Positions 13,856-24,289 of a stretch of DNA of 64,000 nt are shown here, piece by piece. Numbering within the stretch: position 1 is the first letter of the stretch; each line of letters starts with the position of its first letter. A program made the position numbers and the translations under genes. The stretch comes from Lepidurus packardi (Eukaryota; Arthropoda; Branchiopoda; Notostraca; Triopsidae). The stretch spans positions 62,001-126,000 of the forward strand of contig JAKZAN010000079.1 in the NCBI GenBank assembly GCA_023053545.1, read 5' to 3'. Under the pieces are notes generated by a model. That model saw only the letters and a list, made by a program, of their open reading frames with translations. It had not been told where the DNA came from and ran no database searches.

Positions 13856-15877
13856 TCAGATGAAATCTAAAATCTTCGTTTGTTTTATGAACTTGATAAA
13901 ATTGTTTTGTATAAAAAACCGATCATGCACTGTTCTGTTTCCGAATCCTACAATTTCTTCGAAGTCCACTGGTATGTTTTTGCTTCGCAGTTTGCTGAAT
14001 AAAGCGTTGCGCTCCGCTCTCAGGGTTGAGCATTCCATGACTAGATGCTTCCCGGTTTCGTCTGCCTCACCACAGTTTCGGCACACCGGGCTATCCTGTA
14101 GGTTAAATCTGTGCATCCACGATCCGATCTTGCCATGACCACATCTGAGTCTTAATACAGCAACAGCTTCTCTTCTTCTTTTGATGGTCCTCCATTTATT
14201 GGATCCTAGAGTTTCTGTCTTCAATACAATGGCCTGTGACGTATTCAGTTTGATTTCGTTCAAAAACTCTCTTTCGATGTTTTGCTTGGTGATTGTTTTT
14301 AGCTCGTGTCTTGTCAGCCCGTTTGTTCTTTCGTTGCTGGAGGTTCTTCCTCTCTTTGCTGCTTGATCCGCTGCTTCATTACCAGGGATGCCAATATGGG
14401 CGGGGATACATTGTAAATTGATTGTGCAACCATCTACTGTTAAGTTTCTTATTTTTCCCTGAATTTGTTGGCTGAGATCAAAATGAGTTCTGCAACCCCA
14501 GCTTTTTAGTACAGCTAGCGCCGCCATTGAGTCTGTTAGAATGACAAATTTTTCGGGGGGGTTATTCGCTACCGAATCTAACGCTATTTCAATTGCTGTA
14601 AGTTCAGCTGACAATATGGAGGATACTTGGAGCATGCGAAATTCCTTTGTCTCGCCCGTTTTTTCTATATATACTCCACATCCGGTGTTTCCTTGTTCGT
14701 CTTTCGATCCGTCTGTGAATATTTTCTTAAAATCCCTATAAGTATTTTCTAAAAATGCTAACACAAATTGCACTGCTATCTGAGGATTCTTCTTTGTGGT
14801 TAGTCCGTCAATGTCCGTAAAGATATATTTTTCTGTAAATTCCCATGGGGCCATCAAGTTTTCAAAAAAATTCCTTTGTGTTATGTCTGGTAGCTGAAAT
14901 TTCTCTTTAAGTTCTTTATAGTCTTCCCAGATTATCGATTTGTTGTTTGAGATCTCCTTTACTATTAGGTCTCCCTTATGACATTCAGTCATTCTGTTAA
15001 TATAATCTTGCGACAATAGCGTTCTCCTATACCGTAAAGGCAACATGCTCGCCGCACATAGCAATACCCCAATAGGGGTAGTTTTTGTTGCTCCTAAAAT
15101 AATTCTTAGAGCTTTGTTTTGAATCGTTTCCAACGGTTGTAGCTTTCTTGAGTTAACAAACTTGTATATAAAACAGGCATATTCTAGTCTGGACCTAATA
15201 AGGATTTTGTAGATGGTGAGTAAAAGGTTTGTGCTGGCTCCCCAGCTTGTGCCTGCCAGCCTACTTAAAATCCCTACTGCTTTCATACCTTTCTGTCGTA
15301 GATATTTAATATGCTCTTCAAACTTGAGTCTTCTATCGAAAATGACCCCCAAGAATCTTGCATTTTCGACCCTATCGATGACCGTGCCATTTATCTTGCA
15401 CTTCTTATTTGTCTGCCATTTCCTTTTCCTGGTTATCACAAGGTATTTCATTTTTTCTGGTGATAAGGTAAACCCGTTCCTTTTACACCACGTCTCTATT
15501 TCCTTAACTCTACATCTCAACTTGCCCATTGCGGAATCCGTATTTCTGCCCAGTGTCCACGTTCCCGCATCATCTGCGAAAAGTGATGTATTTGTGTCCC
15601 TCTGGTTCTCGGGGAAATCCGCTAGCATGATATTGAATAGCCAAGGACTTAAGACTGCACCCTGGGGTATGCCTCTTACTAGTCTTTGCTTGGTAGACAG
15701 GCTGGATCCGACTCGTACTTCCATTGTTCTGTCGCATAAATAGCTTCTGATGATTCCCAAGAGTTTTCCGTTGACCCCTTTTCTCCCCAACTTGTATAGA
15801 AGTCCGTCGATCCAGACCGAGTCGTAGGCAGAAGTTAGGTCGAGCAAAAGGACAGTTAGCACCCAGCCTTTTTTAAA
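13856..15877 (-). CDS. LINE reverse transcriptase / RNase H, partial, copy A
   Basis: Copies element RNA into DNA at the nicked target (family knowledge). Numbering from the codon at 15860-15862: RT motif A around D8-D14 (LLLDLTSAYDSV), motif B GIPQGAVLSP at 64-73, and the catalytic FADD at 95-98. RNase H follows with D384 (FTDGS), E420 (SAELTAI), D444 (LTDS) and H489/D499 (AHIGIPGNEAAD). A C-terminal C594-x2-C597-x8-H606-x4-C611 cluster is present. The frame has no native start: the first codon of the 668-residue stretch is GTG, and the frame stays open for five more codons to the element edge, so this is a 5' truncation within RT. All visible catalytic residues are intact and no internal stop or frameshift is seen. 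Without the endonuclease and ORF1 it cannot be autonomous. Confidence 0.92.
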   Translation of the reverse strand, partial: FKKGWVLTVLLLDLTSAYDSVWIDGLLYKLGRKGVNGKLLGIIRSYLCDRTMEVRVGSSLSTKQRLVRGIPQGAVLSPWLFNIMLADFPENQRDTNTSLFADDAGTWTLGRNTDSAMGKLRCRVKEIETWCKRNGFTLSPEKMKYLVITRKRKWQTNKKCKINGTVIDRVENARFLGVIFDRRLKFEEHIKYLRQKGMKAVGILSRLAGTSWGASTNLLLTIYKILIRSRLEYACFIYKFVNSRKLQPLETIQNKALRIILGATKTTPIGVLLCAASMLPLRYRRTLLSQDYINRMTECHKGDLIVKEISNNKSIIWEDYKELKEKFQLPDITQRNFFENLMAPWEFTEKYIFTDIDGLTTKKNPQIAVQFVLAFLENTYRDFKKIFTDGSKDEQGNTGCGVYIEKTGETKEFRMLQVSSILSAELTAIEIALDSVANNPPEKFVILTDSMAALAVLKSWGCRTHFDLSQQIQGKIRNLTVDGCTINLQCIPAHIGIPGNEAADQAAKRGRTSSNERTNGLTRHELKTITKQNIEREFLNEIKLNTSQAIVLKTETLGSNKWRTIKRRREAVAVLRLRCGHGKIGSWMHRFNLQDSPVCRNCGEADETGKHLVMECSTLRAERNALFSKLRSKNIPVDFEEIVGFGNRTVHDRFFIQNNFIKFIKQTKILDFI

Positions 15878-15878
15878 G

Positions 15879-18800
15879 ACGGAAATTAATTCCTTACGGA
15901 CTGAATTAATTCCTTACGGACTGAATTAATTCCTTACGGACTGAATTAATTCCTTACGGACTGAATTAATTCCTTACGGACTGAATTAATTCTCTACAGA
16001 CTTAATTAATTCAATACGGACTGAAATAATTCCTTACGGACTTAATTAATTCCTTACGGACTTAATTAATTCCTTATGGACTCAATTAATTCCTAACGGA
16101 GTTTATGAATTCCTTACGGACTGAAATAATTCCATACGGACTGAATTAATTCCTTGCGGACTGAATTAATTCCTTACGGACTTAATTAATTCATTACGGA
16201 CTGAAATAATTCCTTACGGACTGAATTAATTCCATACGGACTGAATTAATTCTTCACGGACTTAAATAATTCCTTACGGACTTAATTTGTTCCTTATGGA
16301 CTTAATTAATTAATAACGGACTTAATTAATACCTTACGGACTTAATTAATTCCTTACGGACTTAATTAATTCTATACGGACTTAATTAATTCCTTACGAA
16401 TTAATTAATTCCTTACGGAATGAATTAATTCCTTACGGACTGAATTAATTCCTTGCGAACTGAATTAATTCTTTACGGACGGAATTAATCCCTTACGGAC
16501 TGAATTAATTAGTTACGGACTGAACTAATTGTTTACGGATTGAATTAATTCCTTACGGACTGAATTAATTAATTGCGGACTGAATTAATTCCTTACGGAC
16601 TTAATTAATTCCTTACGGAATGAATTAATTCCTTACGGACTTAATTAATTCTTTACGGACTGAATTAATTCCTTACGGACTGAATTAATTCCTTACGGAC
16701 TTAAATAATTCCTTACGGACTTAATTTGTTCCTTATGGACTTAATTAATTAATAACGGACTTAATTAATACCTTACGGACTTAATTAATTCCTTACGGAC
16801 TTAATTAATTCTTTACGGACTTAATTAATTCCTTACGAATTAATTAATTCCTTACGGAATGAATTAATTCCTTACGGACAGAATTAATTCCTTACGGCCT
16901 GAATTAATCCCTTACGGACTGAATTAATTCCTTGCGAACTGAATTAATTCTTTACGGAATTAATTAATTCAATACGGACTGAAATAATTCCTTACGGACT
17001 GAATTAATTCCTTACGGACTGAATTAATTCTTTAGGATCGATTGAATTCCTTACTTACTGAATGAATTCCTTACGGACTGGATTAATTCCTTACGGACTG
17101 AATTAATTCCTTACGGACTGAATTAATTCCTTACGGACTGAATTAATTCCTTACGGACTGAATTAATTCCTTACGGACTGAATTAATTCCTTACGGACTG
17201 AATTAATTCCTTACGGACTGAATTAATTCCTTACGGACTGAATTAATTCTCTACGGATTTAATTAATTCAATACGGAATGAAATAATTCCTTACGGACTG
17301 AATTAATTCCTTACGGACTGAATTAATTCTTTACGAACTTAATTAATTCTTTACGGACTGAATTAATTCCTTACGGACTGAATTAATTCCTTACGGACTG
17401 AATTAATTCTCTACGGACTTAATTAATTCAATACGGACTGAAATAATTCCTTACGGACTGAATTAATTCTCTACGGACTTAATTAATTCAATACGGACTG
17501 AAATAATTCCTTACGGACTTAATTAATTCCTTACGGAATGAATTAATTCCTTACGGACTTAATTAATTCATTACGCACTTAATTAATCCATTACGGACTG
17601 AATTAATTCCTTACGGACTGAATTAATTCCTTACGGACTGAATTAATTCCTTACGGACTGAACTAATTCCTTACGTACTGAACTAATTCCTTACGGACTG
17701 AATTAATTCCTTGCGGACTGAATTAATTCCTTACGGACTTAATTAATTCATTACGGACTGAATTAATTCCTTACGGACTGAATTAATTCCATACGGACTG
17801 AATTAATTCTACACGGACTTAAATAATTCCTTATGGACTTAATTTGTTCCTTATGGACTTAATTAATTAATAACGGACTTAATTAATACCTTACGGACTT
17901 AATTAATTCCTTACGGACTTAATTATTTCTTTAGGGACTTAATTAATTCCTTACGAATTAATTAATTCCTTACGGACTGAATTAATTCCCTGCGGATTGA
18001 ATTAATTCCTTGCGGACTGAATTAATTCCTTACGGACTTAATTAGGTCATTACGGACTGAATTAATTCCTTACGGACTGAATTAATTCCATACGGACTGA
18101 ATTAATTCTTCACGGACTTAAATAATTCCTAACGGAGTTAATTTGTTTCTTATGGACTTAATTAATTAATAACGGACTTAATTAATACCTTACGGACTTA
18201 ATTAATTCCTTACGGACTTAATTAATTCTTTACGGACTTAATTAATTCCTTACGAATTAATTAATTCCTTACGAATTAATTAATTCCTTACGGAATGAAT
18301 TAATTCCTTACGGACTGAATTAATTCCTTACGGCCTGAATTAATCCCTTACGGACTGAATTAATTCCTTGCGAACTGAATTAATTCTTTACGGACGGAAT
18401 TAATCCCTTACGGACTGAATTAATTAGTTACGGACTGAACTAATTGTTTACGGATTGAACTACTTCCTTACGGAATGAATTAATTCCTTACGGACTTAAT
18501 TAATTCTTTACGGACTGAATTAATTCCTTACGGACTGAATTAATTCTCTACGGACTTAATTAATTCAATACGGACTGAAATAATTCCTTACGGACTTAAT
18601 TAATTCCTTACGGAATGAATTAATTCCTTACGGACTTAATTAATTCATTACGCACTTAATTAATCCATTACGGACTGAATTAATTCCTTACGGACTGAAT
18701 TAATTCCTTACGGACTGAATTAATTCCTTACGGACTGAACTAATTCCTTACGTACTGAACTAATTCCTTACGGACTGAATTAATTCCTTGCGGACTGAAT

Positions 18801-19081
18801 TAATTCCTTACGGACTTAATTAATTCATTACGGACTGAATTAATTCCTTACGGACTGAATTAATTCCATACGGACTGAATTAATTCTACACGGACTTAAA
18901 TAATTCCTTATGGACTTAATTTGTTCCTTATGGACTTAATTAATTAATAACGGACTTAATTAATACCTTACGGACTTAATTAATTCTTTACGGACTTAAA
19001 TAATTCCTTACGGACTTAATTAGTTTCTTATGGACTTAATTAATTCCTTTTGGACTTAATTAATTCCTAACGGACTTAATG
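15879..19081. repeat. 20-bp satellite array, subfamily R (between LINE copies)
   Basis: Same 20 bp unit as on the left, but a different set of recurring variants. These include GGATCGATTG followed by TTACTTAC (17031), TTAATTAATAACGG, CCTTGCGAACTG, AATTGTTTACGGATTG, and a 19 bp unit TTCCTTACGAATTAATTAA. The L-specific blocks (GGATTGATTG, TTATTACATT, 12 bp short units) are not seen here. Non-coding. 18986-19081 is the 96 bp spacer between the two large duplication copies. Confidence 0.95.
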
Positions 19082-20566
19082 AATTCCTTACGGACTGAAT
19101 TAATTCCTTACGGACTGAATTAATTCCTTACGGACTGAATTAATTCCTTACGGACAGAATTAATTCCTTACGGACTGAATTAATTCCTTACGGACTGAAT
19201 TATTTCCTTACGGACTGAATTAATTCTTTAGGATTGATTGAATTCCTTTCTTACTGAATTAATTCCTTACGGAGTGAATTAATTCCTTACGGACTGAATT
19301 AATTCCTCAAGGACTTAATTAAATCCGTAAGTAATGAATGAATTAATTACGGACTGAAATAATTCCGTACGGACTGAATTAATTCCTTACGGTCTGAATT
19401 AATTCCTTACGGATTTAATTAATTCCTTACGGACTGAATTAATTCCTTACGGACTGAATTAATTCCTTACGGACTGAATTAATTCCTTACGGACTGAATT
19501 AATTCCTTTCGGACTGAATTAATTCCTTAAGGACTGAATTATTTCCTTACGGACTGAATTAATTCTTTAGGATTGATTGAATTCCGTTCTTACTGAATTA
19601 ATTCGTTACGGACTGAATTAATTCCTTAATTAATTCCTTACGGACTGAATTAATTTCATACGGACTGAATTAATTCATTACGGACTTAATTAATCCATTA
19701 CGGACTTAATTAATTCCTTACGTACTGAACTTATTCCTTACGGACTTAATTAATTCCTTACGGACTGAATTAATTCCTTACTGGCTGAATTAATACCTTA
19801 CGGACTGAATTAAATCCTTACGGAACGAATTAATTCCTTACGGACTGAATTAATTCCTTACGGACTTAATTAATTCCTTACGGACTGAATTAATTCCTTA
19901 CGGACTGAATTAATACCTTACGGACTGAATTAGTTCCTCACGGACTGAATTAATTCTTTAGGATTGATTGAATTACTTTCTTACTGAATTAATTCCTTAC
20001 GGACTGAATGAATTCCCTACGGACTGAATTAATTCCTTACGTACTGAACTTATTCCTTACGGACTGAATTAATTCCTTACGGACTGAATTAATTCCTTAC
20101 GGACTGAATTATTACATTACGGACTGAAATAAATCCTTACGGACCGAATTAATTCCTTACGGACTGAATTAATTCCTTACGGACTTAATTAATTCGTTAC
20201 TGACTGAATTAATTTCTTACGGACTGAATTAATTCCTTACGGACTGAATTAGTTCCTCACGGACTGAATTAATTCTTTAGGATTGATTGAATTACTTTCT
20301 TACTGAATTAATTAATTACGGACTGAATGAATTCCCTGCGGACTGAATTAATTTCAAACGGACTGAATTAATTCCTTACGGACCTAATTAATCCATTACG
20401 GACTGAATTAATTCCTTACGTACTGAACTTATTCCTTACGGACTGAATTAATTCCTTACGGACTGAATTAACTCCTTACGGACTGAATTATTACATTACG
20501 GACTGAATTAAATCCTTACGGACAGGATTAATTCCTTACGGACTGAATTAATTCCTTACGGACTTA
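19082..20566. repeat. 20-bp satellite, subfamily L island
   Basis: About 1.5 kb of L-type satellite, with GGATTGATTG blocks at about 19230, 19570, 19970 and 20280. It matches 12258-13742 base for base wherever compared. It is the only L-type satellite right of 13742 and was carried there by the 6.8 kb duplication. Non-coding. Confidence 0.93.
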
Positions 20567-20679
20567 TTTTTTTTTTGGTATTTTTGTATTTTTGAGGCGA
20601 ACCATGTCGCTATCGCGCCACATTATCGCCTTCGGCTTTCTTTTTCAACACACTCTCACTGTTTGGTACTTTAGCATCT
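20567..20679 (-). other. LINE copy B 3' UTR and poly(A) tail
   Basis: Same sequence as 13743-13855: tail of ten A on the minus strand, then an A-rich and a GC-richer 3' untranslated segment up to the TGA stop at 20680-20682. Confidence 0.8.
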
Positions 20680-22701
20680 TCAGATGAAATCTAAAATCTT
20701 CGTTTGTTTTATGAACTTGATAAAATTGTTTTGTATAAAAAACCGATCATGCACTGTTCTGTTTCCGAATCCTACAATTTCTTCGAAGTCCACTGGTATG
20801 TTTTTGCTTCGCAGTTTGCTGAATAAAGCGTTGCGCTCCGCTCTCAGGGTTGAGCATTCCATGACTAGATGCTTCCCGGTTTCGTCTGCCTCACCACAGT
20901 TTCGGCACACCGGGCTATCCTGTAGGTTAAATCTGTGCATCCACGATCCGATCTTGCCATGACCACATCTGAGTCTTAATACAGCAACAGCTTCTCTTCT
21001 TCTTTTGATGGTCCTCCATTTATTGGATCCTAGAGTTTCTGTCTTCAATACAATGGCCTGTGACGTATTCAGTTTGATTTCGTTCAAAAACTCTCTTTCG
21101 ATGTTTTGCTTGGTGATTGTTTTTAGCTCGTGTCTTGTCAGCCCGTTTGTTCTTTCGTTGCTGGAGGTTCTTCCTCTCTTTGCTGCTTGATCCGCTGCTT
21201 CATTACCAGGGATGCCAATATGGGCGGGGATACATTGTAAATTGATTGTGCAACCATCTACTGTTAAGTTTCTTATTTTTCCCTGAATTTGTTGGCTGAG
21301 ATCAAAATGAGTTCTGCAACCCCAGCTTTTTAGTACAGCTAGCGCCGCCATTGAGTCTGTTAGAATGACAAATTTTTCGGGGGGGTTATTCGCTACCGAA
21401 TCTAACGCTATTTCAATTGCTGTAAGTTCAGCTGACAATATGGAGGATACTTGGAGCATGCGAAATTCCTTTGTCTCGCCCGTTTTTTCTATATATACTC
21501 CACATCCGGTGTTTCCTTGTTCGTCTTTCGATCCGTCTGTGAATATTTTCTTAAAATCCCTATAAGTATTTTCTAAAAATGCTAACACAAATTGCACTGC
21601 TATCTGAGGATTCTTCTTTGTGGTTAGTCCGTCAATGTCCGTAAAGATATATTTTTCTGTAAATTCCCATGGGGCCATCAAGTTTTCAAAAAAATTCCTT
21701 TGTGTTATGTCTGGTAGCTGAAATTTCTCTTTAAGTTCTTTATAGTCTTCCCAGATTATCGATTTGTTGTTTGAGATCTCCTTTACTATTAGGTCTCCCT
21801 TATGACATTCAGTCATTCTGTTAATATAATCTTGCGACAATAGCGTTCTCCTATACCGTAAAGGCAACATGCTCGCCGCACATAGCAATACCCCAATAGG
21901 GGTAGTTTTTGTTGCTCCTAAAATAATTCTTAGAGCTTTGTTTTGAATCGTTTCCAACGGTTGTAGCTTTCTTGAGTTAACAAACTTGTATATAAAACAG
22001 GCATATTCTAGTCTGGACCTAATAAGGATTTTGTAGATGGTGAGTAAAAGGTTTGTGCTGGCTCCCCAGCTTGTGCCTGCCAGCCTACTTAAAATCCCTA
22101 CTGCTTTCATACCTTTCTGTCGTAGATATTTAATATGCTCTTCAAACTTGAGTCTTCTATCGAAAATGACCCCCAAGAATCTTGCATTTTCGACCCTATC
22201 GATGACCGTGCCATTTATCTTGCACTTCTTATTTGTCTGCCATTTCCTTTTCCTGGTTATCACAAGGTATTTCATTTTTTCTGGTGATAAGGTAAACCCG
22301 TTCCTTTTACACCACGTCTCTATTTCCTTAACTCTACATCTCAACTTGCCCATTGCGGAATCCGTATTTCTGCCCAGTGTCCACGTTCCCGCATCATCTG
22401 CGAAAAGTGATGTATTTGTGTCCCTCTGGTTCTCGGGGAAATCCGCTAGCATGATATTGAATAGCCAAGGACTTAAGACTGCACCCTGGGGTATGCCTCT
22501 TACTAGTCTTTGCTTGGTAGACAGGCTGGATCCGACTCGTACTTCCATTGTTCTGTCGCATAAATAGCTTCTGATGATTCCCAAGAGTTTTCCGTTGACC
22601 CCTTTTCTCCCCAACTTGTATAGAAGTCCGTCGATCCAGACCGAGTCGTAGGCAGAAGTTAGGTCGAGCAAAAGGACAGTTAGCACCCAGCCTTTTTTAA
22701 A
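20680..22701 (-). CDS. LINE reverse transcriptase / RNase H, partial, copy B
   Basis: The translation is identical to copy A over all 668 residues, with the same RT motifs (FADD at 95-98), RNase H acidic residues (D384, E420, D444, D499) and C-terminal CCHC cluster. It starts inside the RT domain with no ATG. Because the coding fragment came with the duplication, it is a non-autonomous remnant. The complete identity means the duplication is too recent for substitutions to have accumulated, or has been homogenised, or is an assembly duplicate. Confidence 0.92.
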   Translation of the reverse strand, partial: FKKGWVLTVLLLDLTSAYDSVWIDGLLYKLGRKGVNGKLLGIIRSYLCDRTMEVRVGSSLSTKQRLVRGIPQGAVLSPWLFNIMLADFPENQRDTNTSLFADDAGTWTLGRNTDSAMGKLRCRVKEIETWCKRNGFTLSPEKMKYLVITRKRKWQTNKKCKINGTVIDRVENARFLGVIFDRRLKFEEHIKYLRQKGMKAVGILSRLAGTSWGASTNLLLTIYKILIRSRLEYACFIYKFVNSRKLQPLETIQNKALRIILGATKTTPIGVLLCAASMLPLRYRRTLLSQDYINRMTECHKGDLIVKEISNNKSIIWEDYKELKEKFQLPDITQRNFFENLMAPWEFTEKYIFTDIDGLTTKKNPQIAVQFVLAFLENTYRDFKKIFTDGSKDEQGNTGCGVYIEKTGETKEFRMLQVSSILSAELTAIEIALDSVANNPPEKFVILTDSMAALAVLKSWGCRTHFDLSQQIQGKIRNLTVDGCTINLQCIPAHIGIPGNEAADQAAKRGRTSSNERTNGLTRHELKTITKQNIEREFLNEIKLNTSQAIVLKTETLGSNKWRTIKRRREAVAVLRLRCGHGKIGSWMHRFNLQDSPVCRNCGEADETGKHLVMECSTLRAERNALFSKLRSKNIPVDFEEIVGFGNRTVHDRFFIQNNFIKFIKQTKILDFI

Positions 22702-24289
22702 GACGGAAATTAATTCCTTACGGACTGAATTAATTCCTTACGGACTGAATTAATTCCTTACGGACTGAATTAATTCCTTACGGACTGAATTAATTCCTTA
22801 CGGACTGAATTAATTCTCTACAGACTTAATTAATTCAATACGGACTGAAATAATTCCTTACGGACTTAATTAATTCCTTACGGACTTAATTAATTCCTTA
22901 TGGACTCAATTAATTCCTAACGGAGTTTATGAATTCCTTACGGACTGAAATAATTCCATACGGACTGAATTAATTCCTTGCGGACTGAATTAATTCCTTA
23001 CGGACTTAATTAATTCATTACGGACTGAAATAATTCCTTACGGACTGAATTAATTCCATACGGACTGAATTAATTCTTCACGGACTTAAATAATTCCTTA
23101 CGGACTTAATTTGTTCCTTATGGACTTAATTAATTAATAACGGACTTAATTAATACCTTACGGACTTAATTAATTCCTTACGGACTTAATTAATTCTATA
23201 CGGACTTAATTAATTCCTTACGAATTAATTAATTCCTTACGGAATGAATTAATTCCTTACGGACTGAATTAATTCCTTGCGAACTGAATTAATTCTTTAC
23301 GGACGGAATTAATCCCTTACGGACTGAATTAATTAGTTACGGACTGAACTAATTGTTTACGGATTGAATTAATTCCTTACGGACTGAATTAATTAATTGC
23401 GGACTGAATTAATTCCTTACGGACTTAATTAATTCCTTACGGAATGAATTAATTCCTTACGGACTTAATTAATTCTTTACGGACTGAATTAATTCCTTAC
23501 GGACTGAATTAATTCCTTACGGACTTAAATAATTCCTTACGGACTTAATTTGTTCCTTATGGACTTAATTAATTAATAACGGACTTAATTAATACCTTAC
23601 GGACTTAATTAATTCCTTACGGACTTAATTAATTCTTTACGGACTTAATTAATTCCTTACGAATTAATTAATTCCTTACGGAATGAATTAATTCCTTACG
23701 GACAGAATTAATTCCTTACGGCCTGAATTAATCCCTTACGGACTGAATTAATTCCTTGCGAACTGAATTAATTCTTTACGGAATTAATTAATTCAATACG
23801 GACTGAAATAATTCCTTACGGACTGAATTAATTCCTTACGGACTGAATTAATTCTTTAGGATCGATTGAATTCCTTACTTACTGAATGAATTCCTTACGG
23901 ACTGGATTAATTCCTTACGGACTGAATTAATTCCTTACGGACTGAATTAATTCCTTACGGACTGAATTAATTCCTTACGGACTGAATTAATTCCTTACGG
24001 ACTGAATTAATTCCTTACGGACTGAATTAATTCCTTACGGACTGAATTAATTCCTTACGGACTGAATTAATTCTCTACGGATTTAATTAATTCAATACGG
24101 AATGAAATAATTCCTTACGGACTGAATTAATTCCTTACGGACTGAATTAATTCTTTACGAACTTAATTAATTCTTTACGGACTGAATTAATTCCTTACGG
24201 ACTGAATTAATTCCTTACGGACTGAATTAATTCTCTACGGACTTAATTAATTCAATACGGACTGAAATAATTCCTTACGGACTGAATTA

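Larger units (their letters stand above)
13743..15878 (-). mobile_element. 5'-truncated non-LTR retrotransposon (LINE), copy A
   Basis: Minus-strand LINE fragment of about 2.1 kb. Its 3' end carries a poly(A) tail, seen as a run of ten T at 13743-13752, then a 3' untranslated region of about 100 bp. The 5' end is cut inside the reverse transcriptase domain, so ORF1, the endonuclease and the N-terminal RT part are missing, as expected of incomplete target-primed reverse transcription. The right junction shows an ACGGA stretch shared with the satellite. No clean target-site duplication can be read. It sits exactly at the border between satellite subfamilies L and R. RNase H plus a C-terminal zinc-knuckle region fits I/R1/LOA-type clades, but the exact clade is unresolved. 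Confidence 0.93.
12258..18985. repeat. 6.8 kb segmental duplication, copy A
   Basis: This stretch contains L satellite, a LINE fragment and R satellite. It recurs at 19082-25809 with a constant offset of 6,824 bp. The offset was checked at the GGAGTG unit (12450/19274), the LINE reading frame (13856/20680), the GGATCG block (17031/23855), and the AGGTCA unit near 18045/24869. No difference was found at any point checked, and the two LINE translations are identical over 668 residues. On the right, copy A stops inside the second copy of a 1,077 bp higher-order repeat that is complete in copy B. About 96 bp of other satellite separates the two copies. Confidence 0.93.
20567..22702 (-). mobile_element. 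5'-truncated non-LTR retrotransposon (LINE), copy B
   Basis: Copy of the fragment at 13743-15878 with the same truncation point, the same ten-T tail (20567-20576) and the same flanking satellite. It therefore arose by duplication of the host segment and not by a second transposition event. The 5' junction with satellite again shows the ACGGA stretch (22703-22707). Confidence 0.93.

Noticed and set aside
13860-15743. Plus-strand open frames of 61-176 residues across the LINE (and the same at 20684-22567)
   Set aside because: They lie antisense to the RT/RNase H frame, have no recognisable domain, and are duplicated only because the LINE is. They are shadows.
13740-15890. Target-site duplication for the LINE
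   Set aside because: Candidate pairs such as ACGGACTTA and ACGGAAATTA are imperfect, and the satellite background produces such matches by chance.
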